Source of the DNA: Campylobacter majalis | Lineage (GTDB): Bacteria > Campylobacterota > Campylobacteria > Campylobacterales > Campylobacteraceae | Direction: 5' to 3' | Length of the DNA stretch: 64,000 bases | Assembly: GCF_905120465.1 (NCBI RefSeq) | Contig: NZ_CAJHOF010000003.1 | Coordinates: 79,275 to 143,274, forward strand | Shown: piece by piece, positions 28,089 through 39,443 of the stretch | Position numbering within the stretch: position 1 is the stretch's first letter | Layout: every line of letters starts with the position of its first letter | Made by a program: the position numbers and the translations under genes | Notes under the pieces: generated by a model | What the model saw: only the letters and a program-made list of their open reading frames with translations | What the model was told of the DNA's origin: nothing | Databases searched by the model: none

Positions 28089-28730
28089 TTAGTGGTGTTT
28101 TCCGCAGCAACCGCCACCATTTTCGTGATGGGCTCCACCGCAGCACTCGTCCTCATCATCATGCGAATGCCCATGTCCGCCACATCCGCATCCGCCATCT
28201 CCGTGATGATGTCCATGGCCGCCACAACATCCACCACTGCCATGATCGTGTCCGCCACATCCGCATGAGTGAGCACCACCAACCATGCCAGTAGCCATCT
28301 CGTCTTCACTTGGTTCGCGAATTTCTAAAATTTCAACGCTAAAACCTAAATCTTTACCAGCATAAGGATGGTTAAAATCTATCATGACCTCGCTCTCACC
28401 AATAGCTTTAACCGTAACTCTGACACTACCACCATCCTCGCCCTGTCCAAAAAGCTCCATTCCTTCTCTAAGCTCAATACCAGCAAACTGCTCTTTTGGC
28501 AAGGATTGAACCGCTTGATTATCATACTCTCCGCAAGCCTCTGCCGCAGGTATAGTTATGCTTGTTCTATCACCAGCTTTTAGCTTTAAAAGCTCTTCTT
28601 CAAGCTTTGGAATGATATGTCCATGACCTGTTATAAACGAAATTCCGCCATTTGTCATATTTGACTCTAAAATTTCACCGCTTTTTGCATCTTTTAGTTC
28701 GTAAAACATAGTAATTACTTTATTACTCAC
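28089..28730 (-). CDS. slyD: SlyD FKBP-type prolyl isomerase with metal-binding tail
   Basis: 213 residues from a GTG start with AAGGAGAAAAA upstream. The N-terminal FKBP domain carries the insert-in-flap chaperone module (about 70-125) and a second FKBP half (GSVRVTVKAI...NHPYAGKDLGF). The last 65 or so residues are an extreme His/Cys/Gly tail with about 14 His and 10 Cys. Such tails bind Ni2+ and other metals; in Campylobacter and Helicobacter this feeds hydrogenase maturation. Own promoter at 28763-28768. Confidence 0.95.
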   Translation of the reverse strand: MSNKVITMFYELKDAKSGEILESNMTNGGISFITGHGHIIPKLEEELLKLKAGDRTSITIPAAEACGEYDNQAVQSLPKEQFAGIELREGMELFGQGEDGGSVRVTVKAIGESEVMIDFNHPYAGKDLGFSVEILEIREPSEDEMATGMVGGAHSCGCGGHDHGSGGCCGGHGHHHGDGGCGCGGHGHSHDDEDECCGGAHHENGGGCCGKHH

Positions 28731-28762
28731 TTTTTCTCCTTAGTTTAAATTTTAAACCCTAG

Positions 28763-28768
28763 ATTATA
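28763..28768 (-). promoter_or_regulatory. -10 box for slyD-fabD-mtnN operon
   Basis: On the minus strand the sequence reads TTTTGCTATAATCT, a textbook extended -10, 33 bases before the slyD GTG. Confidence 0.65.
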
Positions 28769-29074
28769 GCAAAATAATCTTATAATAAAGCGGTATTTTA
28801 TTATGTTTTTTATATATGATTAATTTAAGACAAATATAAAATTTGGTATCAAAAATAGGGTAAATTTTAAACATAATTGTATTATTTTAATAATAAAATG
28901 ACCTTTATTAACAAAATACGGTTATTTGTATTATAAAATCTTAAAAAAACCAATGAAAGTATCAAATCAATTCATAAAAGATTATAAATACCAAAAACCT
29001 TGTATTTGATTAGATAAAAACACAAAAAATCAACAAAAAAACAAATTCAAATTTATTCGTTTGATTAAAAGCTT
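28769..29074. other. Gene-free spacer between slyD and cpoB
   Basis: About 300 very AT-rich bases. No gene and no strong hairpin. It separates the slyD promoter from the end of the Tol-Pal operon. Confidence 0.6.
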
Positions 29075-29920
29075 TTAGTTACGATTAGGTGAAGCTTGTG
29101 CTTCTTTAGAATCAGGATATCCAGCTTTTAGTGCTTTATAAAAACGATTCGCACTTGCCGTGTCGCCAATCTTATCAAAGCTTATAGCCGTATGATATAG
29201 TAGTTTTGGCAGATATGAGCCTTTATCATCTATCTCAATACTTTTTTGATAGTGCTTAATTGCACTTGCATACGATTTTTCTTTATATGCTATCTCGCCA
29301 AGATAGTAATTTGATGCGGCTGGTCTGCTGTTTTTCTTAACCAAATGCGAAAAATACTCTTTTGCTTCTGCGTTTTTATTAGCATTAAACAATTTAACAG
29401 CATCATTAAAAACTTCAGCATTATTTTTTTTATTTAAATCAATTTTTGAACTTGAGTTAGTTGGTTGTTTTGTAGTGGTGTTTTGCGTTGGCGTATTAGA
29501 CTTCTTATCTATTAAGACACTTAAATCTTTTAATGTTTTTGTTATATTTTTATAATTCTTATCTTGTATAGCACGCGTTTCTTCAACATATGCCTTTAAA
29601 GATGATATTGAAGTTGTATTCTCACTAGTTTGTCCTCCAATCATAGCCTCTAAATCACCAACACGCTGCTCTAACCTAGCAAGTCTTTGACTGATGCCCT
29701 CTATCAGACTTTGTAATCCTTGCATCTGCTCATCAAATGTGTTTAAATTTGATTCTAAATTTGCAACATCGCGCTTATTTTTTAAAAGCTCTTTTTCACT
29801 TTCAGTTAGACCATATGGAGAATGCGTGTTTAGATTGCCAGCATCAAAAGCAGAAACCTGTGCTTGTAAGTTCAAAGCGGTCATGAGAGTCACAACCGCT
29901 AAAATTTTCTTATTTATCAT
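29075..29920 (-). CDS. cpoB: Tol-Pal periplasmic protein CpoB/YbgF
   Basis: 281 residues. Signal peptide (about 1-20), a coiled-coil trimerisation region (about 45-110, NLESNLNTFDEQMQGL...), a low-complexity Thr/Asn linker and C-terminal TPR repeats (about 165-275, NYYLGEIAYKEKSYASAI...). Coordinates outer-membrane constriction with peptidoglycan synthesis at division. Starts 5 bases after pal. Identification is secure. Confidence 0.92.
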   Translation of the reverse strand: MINKKILAVVTLMTALNLQAQVSAFDAGNLNTHSPYGLTESEKELLKNKRDVANLESNLNTFDEQMQGLQSLIEGISQRLARLEQRVGDLEAMIGGQTSENTTSISSLKAYVEETRAIQDKNYKNITKTLKDLSVLIDKKSNTPTQNTTTKQPTNSSSKIDLNKKNNAEVFNDAVKLFNANKNAEAKEYFSHLVKKNSRPAASNYYLGEIAYKEKSYASAIKHYQKSIEIDDKGSYLPKLLYHTAISFDKIGDTASANRFYKALKAGYPDSKEAQASPNRN

Positions 29921-29925
29921 ATTGA

Positions 29926-30435
29926 TTATGGAAGTACTTTAAACTCTACGCGTCTATTTTCAGCATCGCATGACTTAGACTTAGTAGTACAAACTGGGCT
30001 GCTCTCACCATAGCTAACTACTGCTATTCTGTCTTCGCTAACTCCATTTCTTACTAGAGCATCTTTTACGCTTTTAGCACGCTTTAAGCCCAAAGCATAG
30101 TTATACTCATCTGTTCCCCACTCATCGCAATTTCCCTCTACTTTTATAGATAGAGTGTTAGCACCATGCTGATTAAACAATGAAGCATTTTGACTTACTT
30201 TGCCTTGCTCTGAAGCTTTTACGTTAAATTTATCAAAATCAAAATATACATTTTGAACTTGACCCTGGATACTAGCGATTAAAGCAGCTAGTCTATCTGC
30301 ATCACTCATTGAGTCGTGCTGATGCATGTTTGCATCAGATGCATTTGCATTCATATCCACTTCAGGAGTTTTTTTAGAGCAACCGCTCAACACCAAACCA
30401 GCTATCGCTACGCTTGTTAATAGTACTTTTTTCAT
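29926..30435 (-). CDS. pal: Peptidoglycan-associated lipoprotein
   Basis: 169 residues. Lipoprotein signal with lipobox LVLSGC near residue 19. The C-terminal OmpA-like domain (VYFDFDKFNVKASEQ, EGNCDEWGTDEYNYALG and RAKSVKDALV) binds peptidoglycan. Known as Omp18 in C. jejuni, an immunodominant surface lipoprotein. Has its own -10 box upstream as well as tolB. Confidence 0.96.
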   Translation of the reverse strand: MKKVLLTSVAIAGLVLSGCSKKTPEVDMNANASDANMHQHDSMSDADRLAALIASIQGQVQNVYFDFDKFNVKASEQGKVSQNASLFNQHGANTLSIKVEGNCDEWGTDEYNYALGLKRAKSVKDALVRNGVSEDRIAVVSYGESSPVCTTKSKSCDAENRRVEFKVLP

Positions 30436-30466
30436 ACTTTGCCTTTCTTTGAAAAATTTCGGTGCA

Positions 30467-30472
30467 ATTATA
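30467..30472 (-). promoter_or_regulatory. -10 box for pal-cpoB
   Basis: Minus strand reads TTTGTGATATAATTG, with TATAAT 31 bases before the pal start, in the 55-base tolB-pal gap. Confidence 0.55.
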
Positions 30473-30490
30473 TCACAAATTTTAAAATTA

Positions 30491-31750
30491 TTACCAATCT
30501 ATTGACTGAATTTTGCCAATTTTTAATGGAAATTGAAAACTTTTATTCTCGTTTAGTCTAATTATGCCAAGACTACTTTGTCCGCCCATTTGTTTTATAT
30601 ACACAACACTTTGACCATCGCTTGAAAATCTAGGGTAATTATTCTTGCCACTTGCTGTTAATTGACGAATAAAATCCGTTTTGGTTGATATCAGATAGAT
30701 ATTAAAACTATTACTTGGATCGTTTGAATTTTCACGACTTGAATAAACTATATAATTTTCAAAAGTACTTACTGAGTTATTATTTCGTCCATGAAACACC
30801 ATCTGCTCAACTACTTTTGTATTTACATTTGCAGCAAAAACATTTGGATAGCCAAGCCTATCTGAGACAAACACCACTTTACTATCATTATCTACAAAAT
30901 TTCCATTTACATCTATACCAACATAATCTGTTATCTGTGTTAGCGATTTGGTTTTTTGATTGTATATATAGATATCTGGCTGATCTTTTGGTGCCATAGT
31001 TAGCAAAATTTTATCTCCATCACTGCTAACATCAGATGCTATTAGCATACCATTTGTGTCAATTATTTTTACCTTTTGTCCATTTTGCAGGTTATATTTA
31101 AAAAGTGTTGGCTTATTGTTTATGTACGTAGTGTAATAAAATATCCTTTGCTCTTTATCTCCCCATTTTGGGAAAATATTAAGCCCACCTTTAATTATTG
31201 TTTTTTGATATGTTAAAGTATAATCAGCCACTGCTATCTCGCTCTCTTTAGCCGATGTGTATTTTGAAAATATTATGAAATTTTCCATCCAACCAACTGG
31301 AGGAAGACCTAGCTCATTTGTTAAATCAACTATACTTTTATGGGCTAAAAATGGGTATTTTTCACCAACCATACTGTAAATTTTCTCAAATTTAACAGCA
31401 CCATTGCGTGCATCTATAAGTTTGGCTTTAAGATTTAAATTGTCTTTTTGTGAGCCTTCAAGTGCGTACCTATATATGAATTGGGTGCCGTTTGTACCAA
31501 TATTTGTAGTTGCATCGCCCTCATAACTTGATACTTTTGTAGAGTCAATAATCTCAAAGTCCGAACTAACACTTAAATCACCAAGCATAATTTTAAAAAA
31601 TTTCTCCTTGAAATTTTCATCATTAATCTGTGCTGTTGCATCCTGAAGCACTATTTTAGGCAATGCAACACCTTGATTTAACACTGATATAGTCGCATCG
31701 TTTGCAAATAATGCCAACATAAATGACAACAATAAAACTATCTTTTTCAT
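30491..31750 (-). CDS. tolB: Tol-Pal beta-propeller protein TolB
   Basis: 419 residues from the ATG at 31750, chosen over an in-frame ATG at 31783 because it has AATGGAGAAAAA before it and begins with a normal signal peptide (MKKIVLLLSFMLALFA). An N-terminal alpha/beta domain is followed by WD-like propeller blades with recurring YPRFSSDGQSVVYI and VSSDGDKILLTM segments. Periplasmic; binds Pal. Confidence 0.95.
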   Translation of the reverse strand: MKKIVLLLSFMLALFANDATISVLNQGVALPKIVLQDATAQINDENFKEKFFKIMLGDLSVSSDFEIIDSTKVSSYEGDATTNIGTNGTQFIYRYALEGSQKDNLNLKAKLIDARNGAVKFEKIYSMVGEKYPFLAHKSIVDLTNELGLPPVGWMENFIIFSKYTSAKESEIAVADYTLTYQKTIIKGGLNIFPKWGDKEQRIFYYTTYINNKPTLFKYNLQNGQKVKIIDTNGMLIASDVSSDGDKILLTMAPKDQPDIYIYNQKTKSLTQITDYVGIDVNGNFVDNDSKVVFVSDRLGYPNVFAANVNTKVVEQMVFHGRNNNSVSTFENYIVYSSRENSNDPSNSFNIYLISTKTDFIRQLTASGKNNYPRFSSDGQSVVYIKQMGGQSSLGIIRLNENKSFQFPLKIGKIQSIDW

Positions 31751-31801
31751 TTTTTCTCCATTAAATTTTTCGTATTTTATCACTAAAAAGCAAACAAATA
31801 A

Positions 31802-32683
31802 TTACTGTATCTCTAGTTTATCTTGCATAACTAAATTTAAAGATGTAATTTTGCCACTTGAAAATGGAAATTTCTCACGAGTAAGCAAATCAAGACACTC
31901 TTTTACTTTTTGATTAAACTCATTATCTCTTGAAAACTCAACCACTTCATAGCTAAAATTTCCATATCCGTCTATCTCAATCTTAACCTTTGCTATATTG
32001 TCTGAATTAGCCTTGTAACTTCGCCACTTTCGCTCAATCTGCTTGGTAATTGCACCCAAAAGTGGATCGTAAGTGCCTGATACTTGGGCTTTTGGTGCGG
32101 ATGCCACTTTGTCTATCTTTAAATTTTTTACTATATCACTTGCTGCTGTGCTTGGTTTTTGTTGAGTTTTCTTATCACTTTGCTTATTACTTTGAACTTT
32201 TTGTGGTTCTGATTTTTTCTCATCTTTTAGTTTTGATGTGTCTATATCACTAAATAGATTTTTTAAATTTGGTTTTTCTGGCTCTTTTATAGGCTCAGAA
32301 AATAGCTCTTTAGTCACTTCAGGCTCTAGTGTTGGCTCAAGTTTTTCAATAGGCTTACTTTCAGACTCTTTTATGGGCTCTGGCTCATGCGAAGGTGTTG
32401 GCTTGTTTGTTGTTTGAATTTGCTCTTCTTGGTTTTCTTCTTTTATTTCAGGTTTTGACTCTTCTTTTTTTATAATCTCTTGTTTCATTTGTGGAGCTTT
32501 TATCTGGGTTGAAATTTCAGGCATATCAATTAAAATATCCATAAATGCATCTTTGTCATCAGTATAGCGTTTAGCTGGATCTGAAAATATGGCTAAATTT
32601 ATAAAAATAATGCCAATTAAAACAACATATATGCAAATGGCTACCAAAAATGAGCTAATGGTTGGAAATTTTATCTTAGACAT
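31802..32683 (-). CDS. tolA: TolA/TonB-like energy transducer
   Basis: 293 residues from ATG 32683, which begins one base after the tolR stop; an upstream in-frame ATG lies inside tolR. One N-terminal membrane helix (about 8-32) is followed by a long Glu/Pro/Lys-rich periplasmic span (about 60-200). The short C-terminal TonB-like domain has ITKQIERKWRSYKANSDNIAKV. It would transmit proton-motive force from TolQ-TolR to TolB-Pal. Called TonB-like in some annotations; its place in the tol operon favours TolA. Confidence 0.85.
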   Translation of the reverse strand: MSKIKFPTISSFLVAICIYVVLIGIIFINLAIFSDPAKRYTDDKDAFMDILIDMPEISTQIKAPQMKQEIIKKEESKPEIKEENQEEQIQTTNKPTPSHEPEPIKESESKPIEKLEPTLEPEVTKELFSEPIKEPEKPNLKNLFSDIDTSKLKDEKKSEPQKVQSNKQSDKKTQQKPSTAASDIVKNLKIDKVASAPKAQVSGTYDPLLGAITKQIERKWRSYKANSDNIAKVKIEIDGYGNFSYEVVEFSRDNEFNQKVKECLDLLTREKFPFSSGKITSLNLVMQDKLEIQ

Positions 32684-32684
32684 T

Positions 32685-33083
32685 TTATCCGTTTGTTTGT
32701 AAAGCCACTTTGCTAAAACCAACATTTTTAAGAGTTTTTAGCACAAACATTACATCATCGTATTTTAAATTTTTATCTGCTTTTATATAAATTGGCATAT
32801 TTTTATCATATCCTGAAGCAATTAAAACAATATTGTCAGGAAATTCATCTAAGCTCATCTTGTGATTTTGTATGTTTATCTCACGCTTTTCATTTACTAT
32901 TACAACCAAGTCTTTTTGCTGCGAAACTGATGCTTTTGTTTTAGAGCCTTCTGGTAGTGCAACGTCTTCTTGATATACAATTGTAGGCATCGTAACCATA
33001 AGTATAGCAAGAAGCACCAACATAATATCAACAAGCGGAGTTATATTTAACTCTGGGGCGTCATCATCAAATCTCAACGCCAC
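32685..33083 (-). CDS. tolR: TolR/ExbD proton-channel subunit
   Basis: 132 residues: short cytoplasmic start, one membrane helix with the conserved Asp in LNITPLVDIMLVLLAILMV, then a periplasmic domain. Partner of TolQ. Starts 2 bases after tolQ. ExbD and TolR are paralogues; location with tolB-pal supports Tol. Confidence 0.9.
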   Translation of the reverse strand: MALRFDDDAPELNITPLVDIMLVLLAILMVTMPTIVYQEDVALPEGSKTKASVSQQKDLVVIVNEKREINIQNHKMSLDEFPDNIVLIASGYDKNMPIYIKADKNLKYDDVMFVLKTLKNVGFSKVALQTNG

Positions 33084-33085
33084 TT

Positions 33086-33661
33086 TTAAAACTCATCTTT
33101 CATTGCTATTAATAAATCAGCTTGTCTTTGTAAAATTCCCATAAGTTCATATGCTTTGCGTTTAATCAACAAATTAAATGTATATGCAGGTATAGCCACA
33201 AAAATTCCAGCTCCCGTAGCAACTAATGCCTCCGAAATAGCTGGTGCTATGACGTTTAGTGAAGCACTTGAACCACTGCCCAACCCAGAAAATGTCTCAA
33301 GTATAGATATCACGGTGCCAAAAAGCCCAATAAATGGCGATGTAGAAGCAATGATACTTAGCCAAACAAGACCACTTGTAGCATTTTTTTCAGCCATACT
33401 TAGATAGATATTTAATTTCTCTTTACTAACATTTGAAATTGTGCATTTTTTAAAAACAGAGTCATTTGGGAGATTTTTAGCCCCCATTAATAATGACTCC
33501 AACGTACTTTGTTCTTTGCTCTGCTTTGCACTCAATCCAGCCATACGCGAAAAAAGTATGGTAAAACTAACCACTAAGTAAATAGAGAGCCACAATAGAA
33601 CAAAAATCGTCACAAAACTACTTCTTGAAAAGTAGTTTAAAAATATATCAATACCAGCCAC
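33086..33661 (-). CDS. tolQ: TolQ/ExbB proton-channel subunit
   Basis: 191 residues, three membrane helices (about 14-36, 95-118 and 135-160). Conserved GLVWLSIIASTSPFIGLFGTV and PAISEALVATGAGIFVAIPA. Forms the proton channel with TolR. Its start follows the atpC stop by no spacer, so the Tol operon may be read through from the ATP synthase genes. Confidence 0.9.
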   Translation of the reverse strand: MAGIDIFLNYFSRSSFVTIFVLLWLSIYLVVSFTILFSRMAGLSAKQSKEQSTLESLLMGAKNLPNDSVFKKCTISNVSKEKLNIYLSMAEKNATSGLVWLSIIASTSPFIGLFGTVISILETFSGLGSGSSASLNVIAPAISEALVATGAGIFVAIPAYTFNLLIKRKAYELMGILQRQADLLIAMKDEF

Positions 33662-34051
33662 TTATTTTGTTCTCGCCATATTTTCCATTTTAGCGATAGT
33701 AGAAGCATACACATTTGTGTCACTGCTCATACTTGCTATTAATTCTTTAGCTTGCTCTAATGAACTAGCCAAATCACTTTGAGAATTTCCAGCTATATGA
33801 ACCGCTCCATCTGCTAGTATCGTAACTTTACCTTCATCTATCTTTGCATAGCCCCAGTTTATAGCGACTATGTCATGATTTTTGTCTTTGTCTTCTATGT
33901 CAATAATCCCAGCTTGTAAAAGCGAGACTAGCGAGGCGTGGTTTGGAAGAACTCCAAACTCACCATCACTTCCAGGAAGCACAACACTACAAACATCATC
34001 AGCAAAGACTTGACCTTGCGGTGTTACTATCTCTAGATGTATTTTATCCAT
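33662..34051 (-). CDS. atpC: ATP synthase epsilon subunit
   Basis: 129 residues; N-terminal beta-sandwich (HLEIVTPQGQVFADDV, LPGSDGEFGVLPNHASLV) and C-terminal helices that inhibit ATP hydrolysis. Last gene of the F1 operon, 14 bases after atpD. Confidence 0.96.
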   Translation of the reverse strand: MDKIHLEIVTPQGQVFADDVCSVVLPGSDGEFGVLPNHASLVSLLQAGIIDIEDKDKNHDIVAINWGYAKIDEGKVTILADGAVHIAGNSQSDLASSLEQAKELIASMSSDTNVYASTIAKMENMARTK

Positions 34052-34065
34052 TTATACTTCCTTGA

Positions 34066-35463
<1,398 letters not shown>

Positions 35464-35473
35464 TCATACTCCT

Positions 35474-36361
35474 TTACTTCATCGATTCAACACCACTGAT
35501 TATCTCAATAAGCTCAGTGGTAATAGATTCTTGTCTTGCCTTATTGTAAGCAAGATTTAGTTGTCTAACTCTTTCTTTCGCATTATTAGTAGCATTATCC
35601 ATAGCCTGCATTCTAGCACTATGCTCAGCAGCTAAACTATCCACAAGCGAATAATACATACTATACTCGAAGTACTTTTTAAGCAACTCGTCAAGTATTG
35701 CATTGTTGTCATCTTCTGGCTCAAATTCCATTAAAGAATTTGTCTGAACTTCAACAAGCTCTGGTGGTTCAATAGGCACTACATCATTTATTTTTATTTC
35801 TTGAGAAATCATATTTTTATAGCCATTATGCACCAAAATAACACGATCTGTAACGCCATTGCTAAAATCATCAATTGCCTCTTTTATGACATCTTGTGCT
35901 TTTTCATAAGTCGGCGATGAGCTAACTCCGGTATAGCTTTTTAAAATCTCCATGCCTTGAAAATTAAAAAAGTCAATACCTTTTTTACCAACGGCTCTAA
36001 GGCGAATTTTTACATTTTTAGATTTAAGTTCTTCTATTAAAGCTTTTACATTTTTAATAGTCTGGACATTAAATCCCCCACAAAGCCCTTTATCAGCTGT
36101 CACAAATATAATATCAGCGGTATTTACTGTCTTATTAACATCAAAAAAGCCACTTTCATTTGCAACCGTTGCGTATTGATTTATCTTATACGCTATCTCT
36201 GATAAAACCTCATTGATCTTTAACGCATATACCCTTGATCTACGTGCTGCTTCTTCAGTTTTTCTTAACTTTGCAGTTGATACAAGCTTCATAGCACGAG
36301 TAGTCTTTTGTGTATTTTGAACGCTTTTGATCTTTCGTTTTATATCTTTTAAATTTGACAT
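35474..36361 (-). CDS. atpG: ATP synthase gamma subunit
   Basis: 295 residues; the rotor shaft. N-terminal helix [25 protein letters not shown] split over the known coiled coil, [12 protein letters not shown] in the middle, C-terminal helix [15 protein letters not shown]. Within the F1 operon. Confidence 0.97.
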   Translation of the reverse strand: MSNLKDIKRKIKSVQNTQKTTRAMKLVSTAKLRKTEEAARRSRVYALKINEVLSEIAYKINQYATVANESGFFDVNKTVNTADIIFVTADKGLCGGFNVQTIKNVKALIEELKSKNVKIRLRAVGKKGIDFFNFQGMEILKSYTGVSSSPTYEKAQDVIKEAIDDFSNGVTDRVILVHNGYKNMISQEIKINDVVPIEPPELVEVQTNSLMEFEPEDDNNAILDELLKKYFEYSMYYSLVDSLAAEHSARMQAMDNATNNAKERVRQLNLAYNKARQESITTELIEIISGVESMK

Positions 36362-36370
36362 ATTCTAGCC

Positions 36371-37888
36371 TTAGTTAGCAGAGAAAGTCGCTTTAAAATC
36401 TTTCAGTGCTTTATGTAATAGCTCCTCCATCTCTTTATCAAGTGCTTTTTTAGTTCTGATTTGTTCGAAAATCTCAGGGAATTTTGCCTCGATATAAGGA
36501 TAAAGCTCTGTTTCAAATTTAGTAACGCTTGTTGTTGCCACATCGTCTAAATAACCTTTAGCACCAGCAAATATTATCAAAACTTGATTCTCAACTGGAA
36601 GTGGGCTATATGGTGGCTGTTTTAGAACTTCAACCATTTTTTGACCGCGCTCTAATTGCTTTCTTGAGCTTTCATCTAAGTCACTTGCAAATTGTGCAAA
36701 CGCTTGAAGTTCGCGGTATTGTGCAAGGTCAAGTCTCAGGTTACCAGAAACTTGCTTAGTAGCTTTAATCTGAGCTGCGCCACCAACACGAGAAACAGAT
36801 AAACCAACGTTAATCGCTGGACGAATACCTGAGTTAAATAAGTCTGACTCAAGGAAAATTTGTCCATCAGTAATAGAAATAACGTTTGTAGGAATATAAG
36901 CCGAAACGTCACCTGCTTGTGTTTCAATAATAGGAAGTGCAGTAAGAGAACCAGCACCCAGTGCATCATTTAGCTTACTCGCTCTTTCAAGCAATCTTGA
37001 GTGCAAGTAAAAAACGTCACCAGGATATGCCTCACGACCTGGAGGACGGCGAAGGATAAGTGACATCTCACGATATGCAACAGCGTGTTTTGATAAATCA
37101 TCATAAATAATAAGCGCATGGCGTGAATTATCACGGAAAAACTCACCCATAGTTACACCAGCATATGGTGCTAGATATTGAAGTGCTGCGGCATCAGACG
37201 CACCAGCATTTACAACGATGGTATAATCCATCGCACCATGCTCTTCTAGTTTTTTAACAACTTGTGCAACGGTTGATTGTTTTTGTCCGATAGCAACATA
37301 TATACAGACGACATCTTGTCCTTTTTGATTGATAATAGTATCGATTGCAACTGTGGTTTTGCCAGTTTGGCGGTCGCCTATGATTAGCTCACGCTGACCT
37401 CTACCGATTGGAACAAGCGCGTCGATAGCTTTAATACCTGTTTGAAGCGGCTCATGAACTGATTTTCTAGCCATGATACCTTTTGCTTTTTCTTCAACAA
37501 ATCTAAACTCACTAGCTTCAATTGGACCTTTTGCATCAATTGGCTCACCCAAAGCATTCACAACACGACCGATTAACGCATCACCCACTGGAACGCTTAA
37601 TAATTTTTTAAGGCGTTTTACTGAGCTGCCTTCAGCAATATTGCTTGTCTTACCAAGAATAACGATACCAACACTACTTTCTTCAAGGTTTAAAGCCATG
37701 CCTCTCTCGCCACCATCAAACTCAACCATCTCTCCAGCCATAACATTTTTCAAACCATAGACGTTTGCAACACCATCAGCAACCGAGATAACCTTACCAG
37801 TCTCTTCTACATCAACGCTAAGATCAAAATTCTCAATCCTATCTTTAATTATTGCGCTGATTTCATCTGCTTTGTTTTTTACACTCAC
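36371..37888 (-). CDS. atpA: ATP synthase alpha subunit
   Basis: 505 residues. P-loop [13 protein letters not shown], conserved [13 protein letters not shown] and [20 protein letters not shown]; the non-catalytic nucleotide-binding subunit of F1. 9 bases after atpH. Confidence 0.98.
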   Translation of the reverse strand: MSVKNKADEISAIIKDRIENFDLSVDVEETGKVISVADGVANVYGLKNVMAGEMVEFDGGERGMALNLEESSVGIVILGKTSNIAEGSSVKRLKKLLSVPVGDALIGRVVNALGEPIDAKGPIEASEFRFVEEKAKGIMARKSVHEPLQTGIKAIDALVPIGRGQRELIIGDRQTGKTTVAIDTIINQKGQDVVCIYVAIGQKQSTVAQVVKKLEEHGAMDYTIVVNAGASDAAALQYLAPYAGVTMGEFFRDNSRHALIIYDDLSKHAVAYREMSLILRRPPGREAYPGDVFYLHSRLLERASKLNDALGAGSLTALPIIETQAGDVSAYIPTNVISITDGQIFLESDLFNSGIRPAINVGLSVSRVGGAAQIKATKQVSGNLRLDLAQYRELQAFAQFASDLDESSRKQLERGQKMVEVLKQPPYSPLPVENQVLIIFAGAKGYLDDVATTSVTKFETELYPYIEAKFPEIFEQIRTKKALDKEMEELLHKALKDFKATFSAN

Positions 37889-37897
37889 GCTCTCTCC

Positions 37898-38428
37898 TTA
37901 TATAGCTTTTAATATATATTCACTCATCTGTGCTTTTAATCTATCAACAGAAAAACTTACCTCAACACCAAGTTCATTTAATTCTACTTTCACGCCGTTA
38001 TAGCTTTTATCAGATACTTCTAATTCTATTTTGGCATCAAATCTTTTTGAAAAACTATCTTCAAGTGCTTTTACCTGCTCCTTGCTTAGTTTAGTATTTG
38101 CATAAATTTTGCCTAAATAGATATTTTGTGCTATTGCACGTTCGGCTTTTAGCCCATTTGCAATAAGTGGCAGTAGATTAAAGCGCTTGTTTTGTGCAAT
38201 AAGACTTATGAAATTTTGAAATTTTTGACTTGGTTTTTTAACTAGAGAAATTAAGAATTTTGCTTTTTCATTGCTACTAAGCGTAGGAAGTGCAATGATA
38301 TTTTTAAATTTCTCATACTCATAAGCTTCACTTATCTTTTCTAAATCACTAGTAAAAGTATCTAGCTCAGCACCTTTTAGGTCAGCTAGTATAGCTTTTA
38401 CATATTTTTTTGCTACTACTTCATTCAT
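37898..38428 (-). CDS. atpH: ATP synthase delta subunit
   Basis: 176 residues, helical N-terminal domain (VVAKKYVKAILADL) and C-terminal stalk-binding part (KLSKEQVKALEDSFSKRFD). Shares one base with atpF. Connects F1 to the peripheral stalk. Confidence 0.94.
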   Translation of the reverse strand: MNEVVAKKYVKAILADLKGAELDTFTSDLEKISEAYEYEKFKNIIALPTLSSNEKAKFLISLVKKPSQKFQNFISLIAQNKRFNLLPLIANGLKAERAIAQNIYLGKIYANTKLSKEQVKALEDSFSKRFDAKIELEVSDKSYNGVKVELNELGVEVSFSVDRLKAQMSEYILKAI

Positions 38429-38934
38429 TAGCTAACCTTTTTTAGTATGATATTTATAAGCTCTTTTTGATCGATTTTTAGATTTTTATCATCAAAAAGA
38501 TCGCTTAAGAGTTCAGCAACAACGCTTTTTGTCACACGTCGTTCTTCAAATTCTTTTTGATCTTTATAGCTTTTTTCTAAATTTGCTATCTCGTTAATGC
38601 TCTCTTTTTTTACTTTTTCTGCTATATTGATCGCCTCTTTTTTGGCGGTCTCTATAAGAGAGGCAGCATTTACTTTGGCTTCTTCTACTCGTCTTAACGC
38701 TTCATCACGCTTTGATTGTGACGAGCGAAGTTTTTCTTGTATGCTCTCTAGTCTATTTGCGATACCACTTATCCTATCAAGATACATTTGTTTTAAAGGT
38801 TTAGCTATAAAGTATAGTAAAATTCCAAAAAATAGCAAGAAGTTAAGCACGCGCTCAACTATGTCGTAATTCTTCTCGCCTTCACTTGCAAATATAACCA
38901 AAGGCAATGCGATTAAAAATGCTACTCTCTTCAT
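38428..38934 (-). CDS. atpF: ATP synthase subunit b
   Basis: 168 residues. Signal-like or first hydrophobic segment (1-16), a membrane helix at about 26-46 (VLNFLLFFGILLYFIAKPL), then a long charged helix (about 50-140). Peripheral stalk. It pairs with the b' gene just upstream. Genes for subunits a and c are absent from this operon, as is usual in Campylobacter. Confidence 0.93.
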   Translation of the reverse strand: MKRVAFLIALPLVIFASEGEKNYDIVERVLNFLLFFGILLYFIAKPLKQMYLDRISGIANRLESIQEKLRSSQSKRDEALRRVEEAKVNAASLIETAKKEAINIAEKVKKESINEIANLEKSYKDQKEFEERRVTKSVVAELLSDLFDDKNLKIDQKELINIILKKVS

Positions 38935-38935
38935 C

Positions 38936-39361
38936 CTACATCCTTACCAACTTGGTATCTAACACACCCTTTAAATCAGGTAGCTTTGATAACAAATCTG
39001 CTTTAAGTGCAGCTTTTTTGACATTTAAATCGTCTAAAAACCGCTCATAATCACTTTGCAATTCGGCTTTTTTGGCATTTACCTCATTTGCCGATATGCT
39101 TTTTGCACTATTTAGTGCATCCTGTCGTATTTTGTTGGCTTCATTTCTGGCTTGTGCAATGATACTATTTATCTCTGCTTCATACACTCCGAGATCGCTA
39201 GCATTTTTACTAGCACTCTCCTCATCTGCCTTTATAGATGCATTCCTTTCATCTACAAATTTAAGAAGTGGTTTATAAAGCAGGGTATTTAGTACAGCGA
39301 TCAGTCCAAGAAAGACAATAGCCGTCATAACGACAAGAGATGGATTTATCTCTAACATCAA
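38936..39361 (-). CDS. atpF': ATP synthase subunit b'
   Basis: 141 residues: one membrane helix (about 7-29, PSLVVMTAIVFLGLIAVLN), then a highly charged helix. The second stalk subunit found in epsilonproteobacteria and photosynthetic bacteria. First gene of the operon, with AAGGAGGGTTG before the ATG. Confidence 0.92.
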   Translation of the reverse strand: MMLEINPSLVVMTAIVFLGLIAVLNTLLYKPLLKFVDERNASIKADEESASKNASDLGVYEAEINSIIAQARNEANKIRQDALNSAKSISANEVNAKKAELQSDYERFLDDLNVKKAALKADLLSKLPDLKGVLDTKLVRM

Positions 39362-39443
39362 CCCTCCTTACTTGGTTTGTATTTTTAAAAAACACTTAAT
39401 TTTACAATAAAACATAAAAATTTATTATTAAATTTAGAAAATT

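Noticed and set aside
28041..28309. Open frames antisense and out of frame to the slyD tail
   Set aside because: They arise from the repetitive His/Cys/Gly coding sequence; SlyD gives a complete, recognisable protein here.
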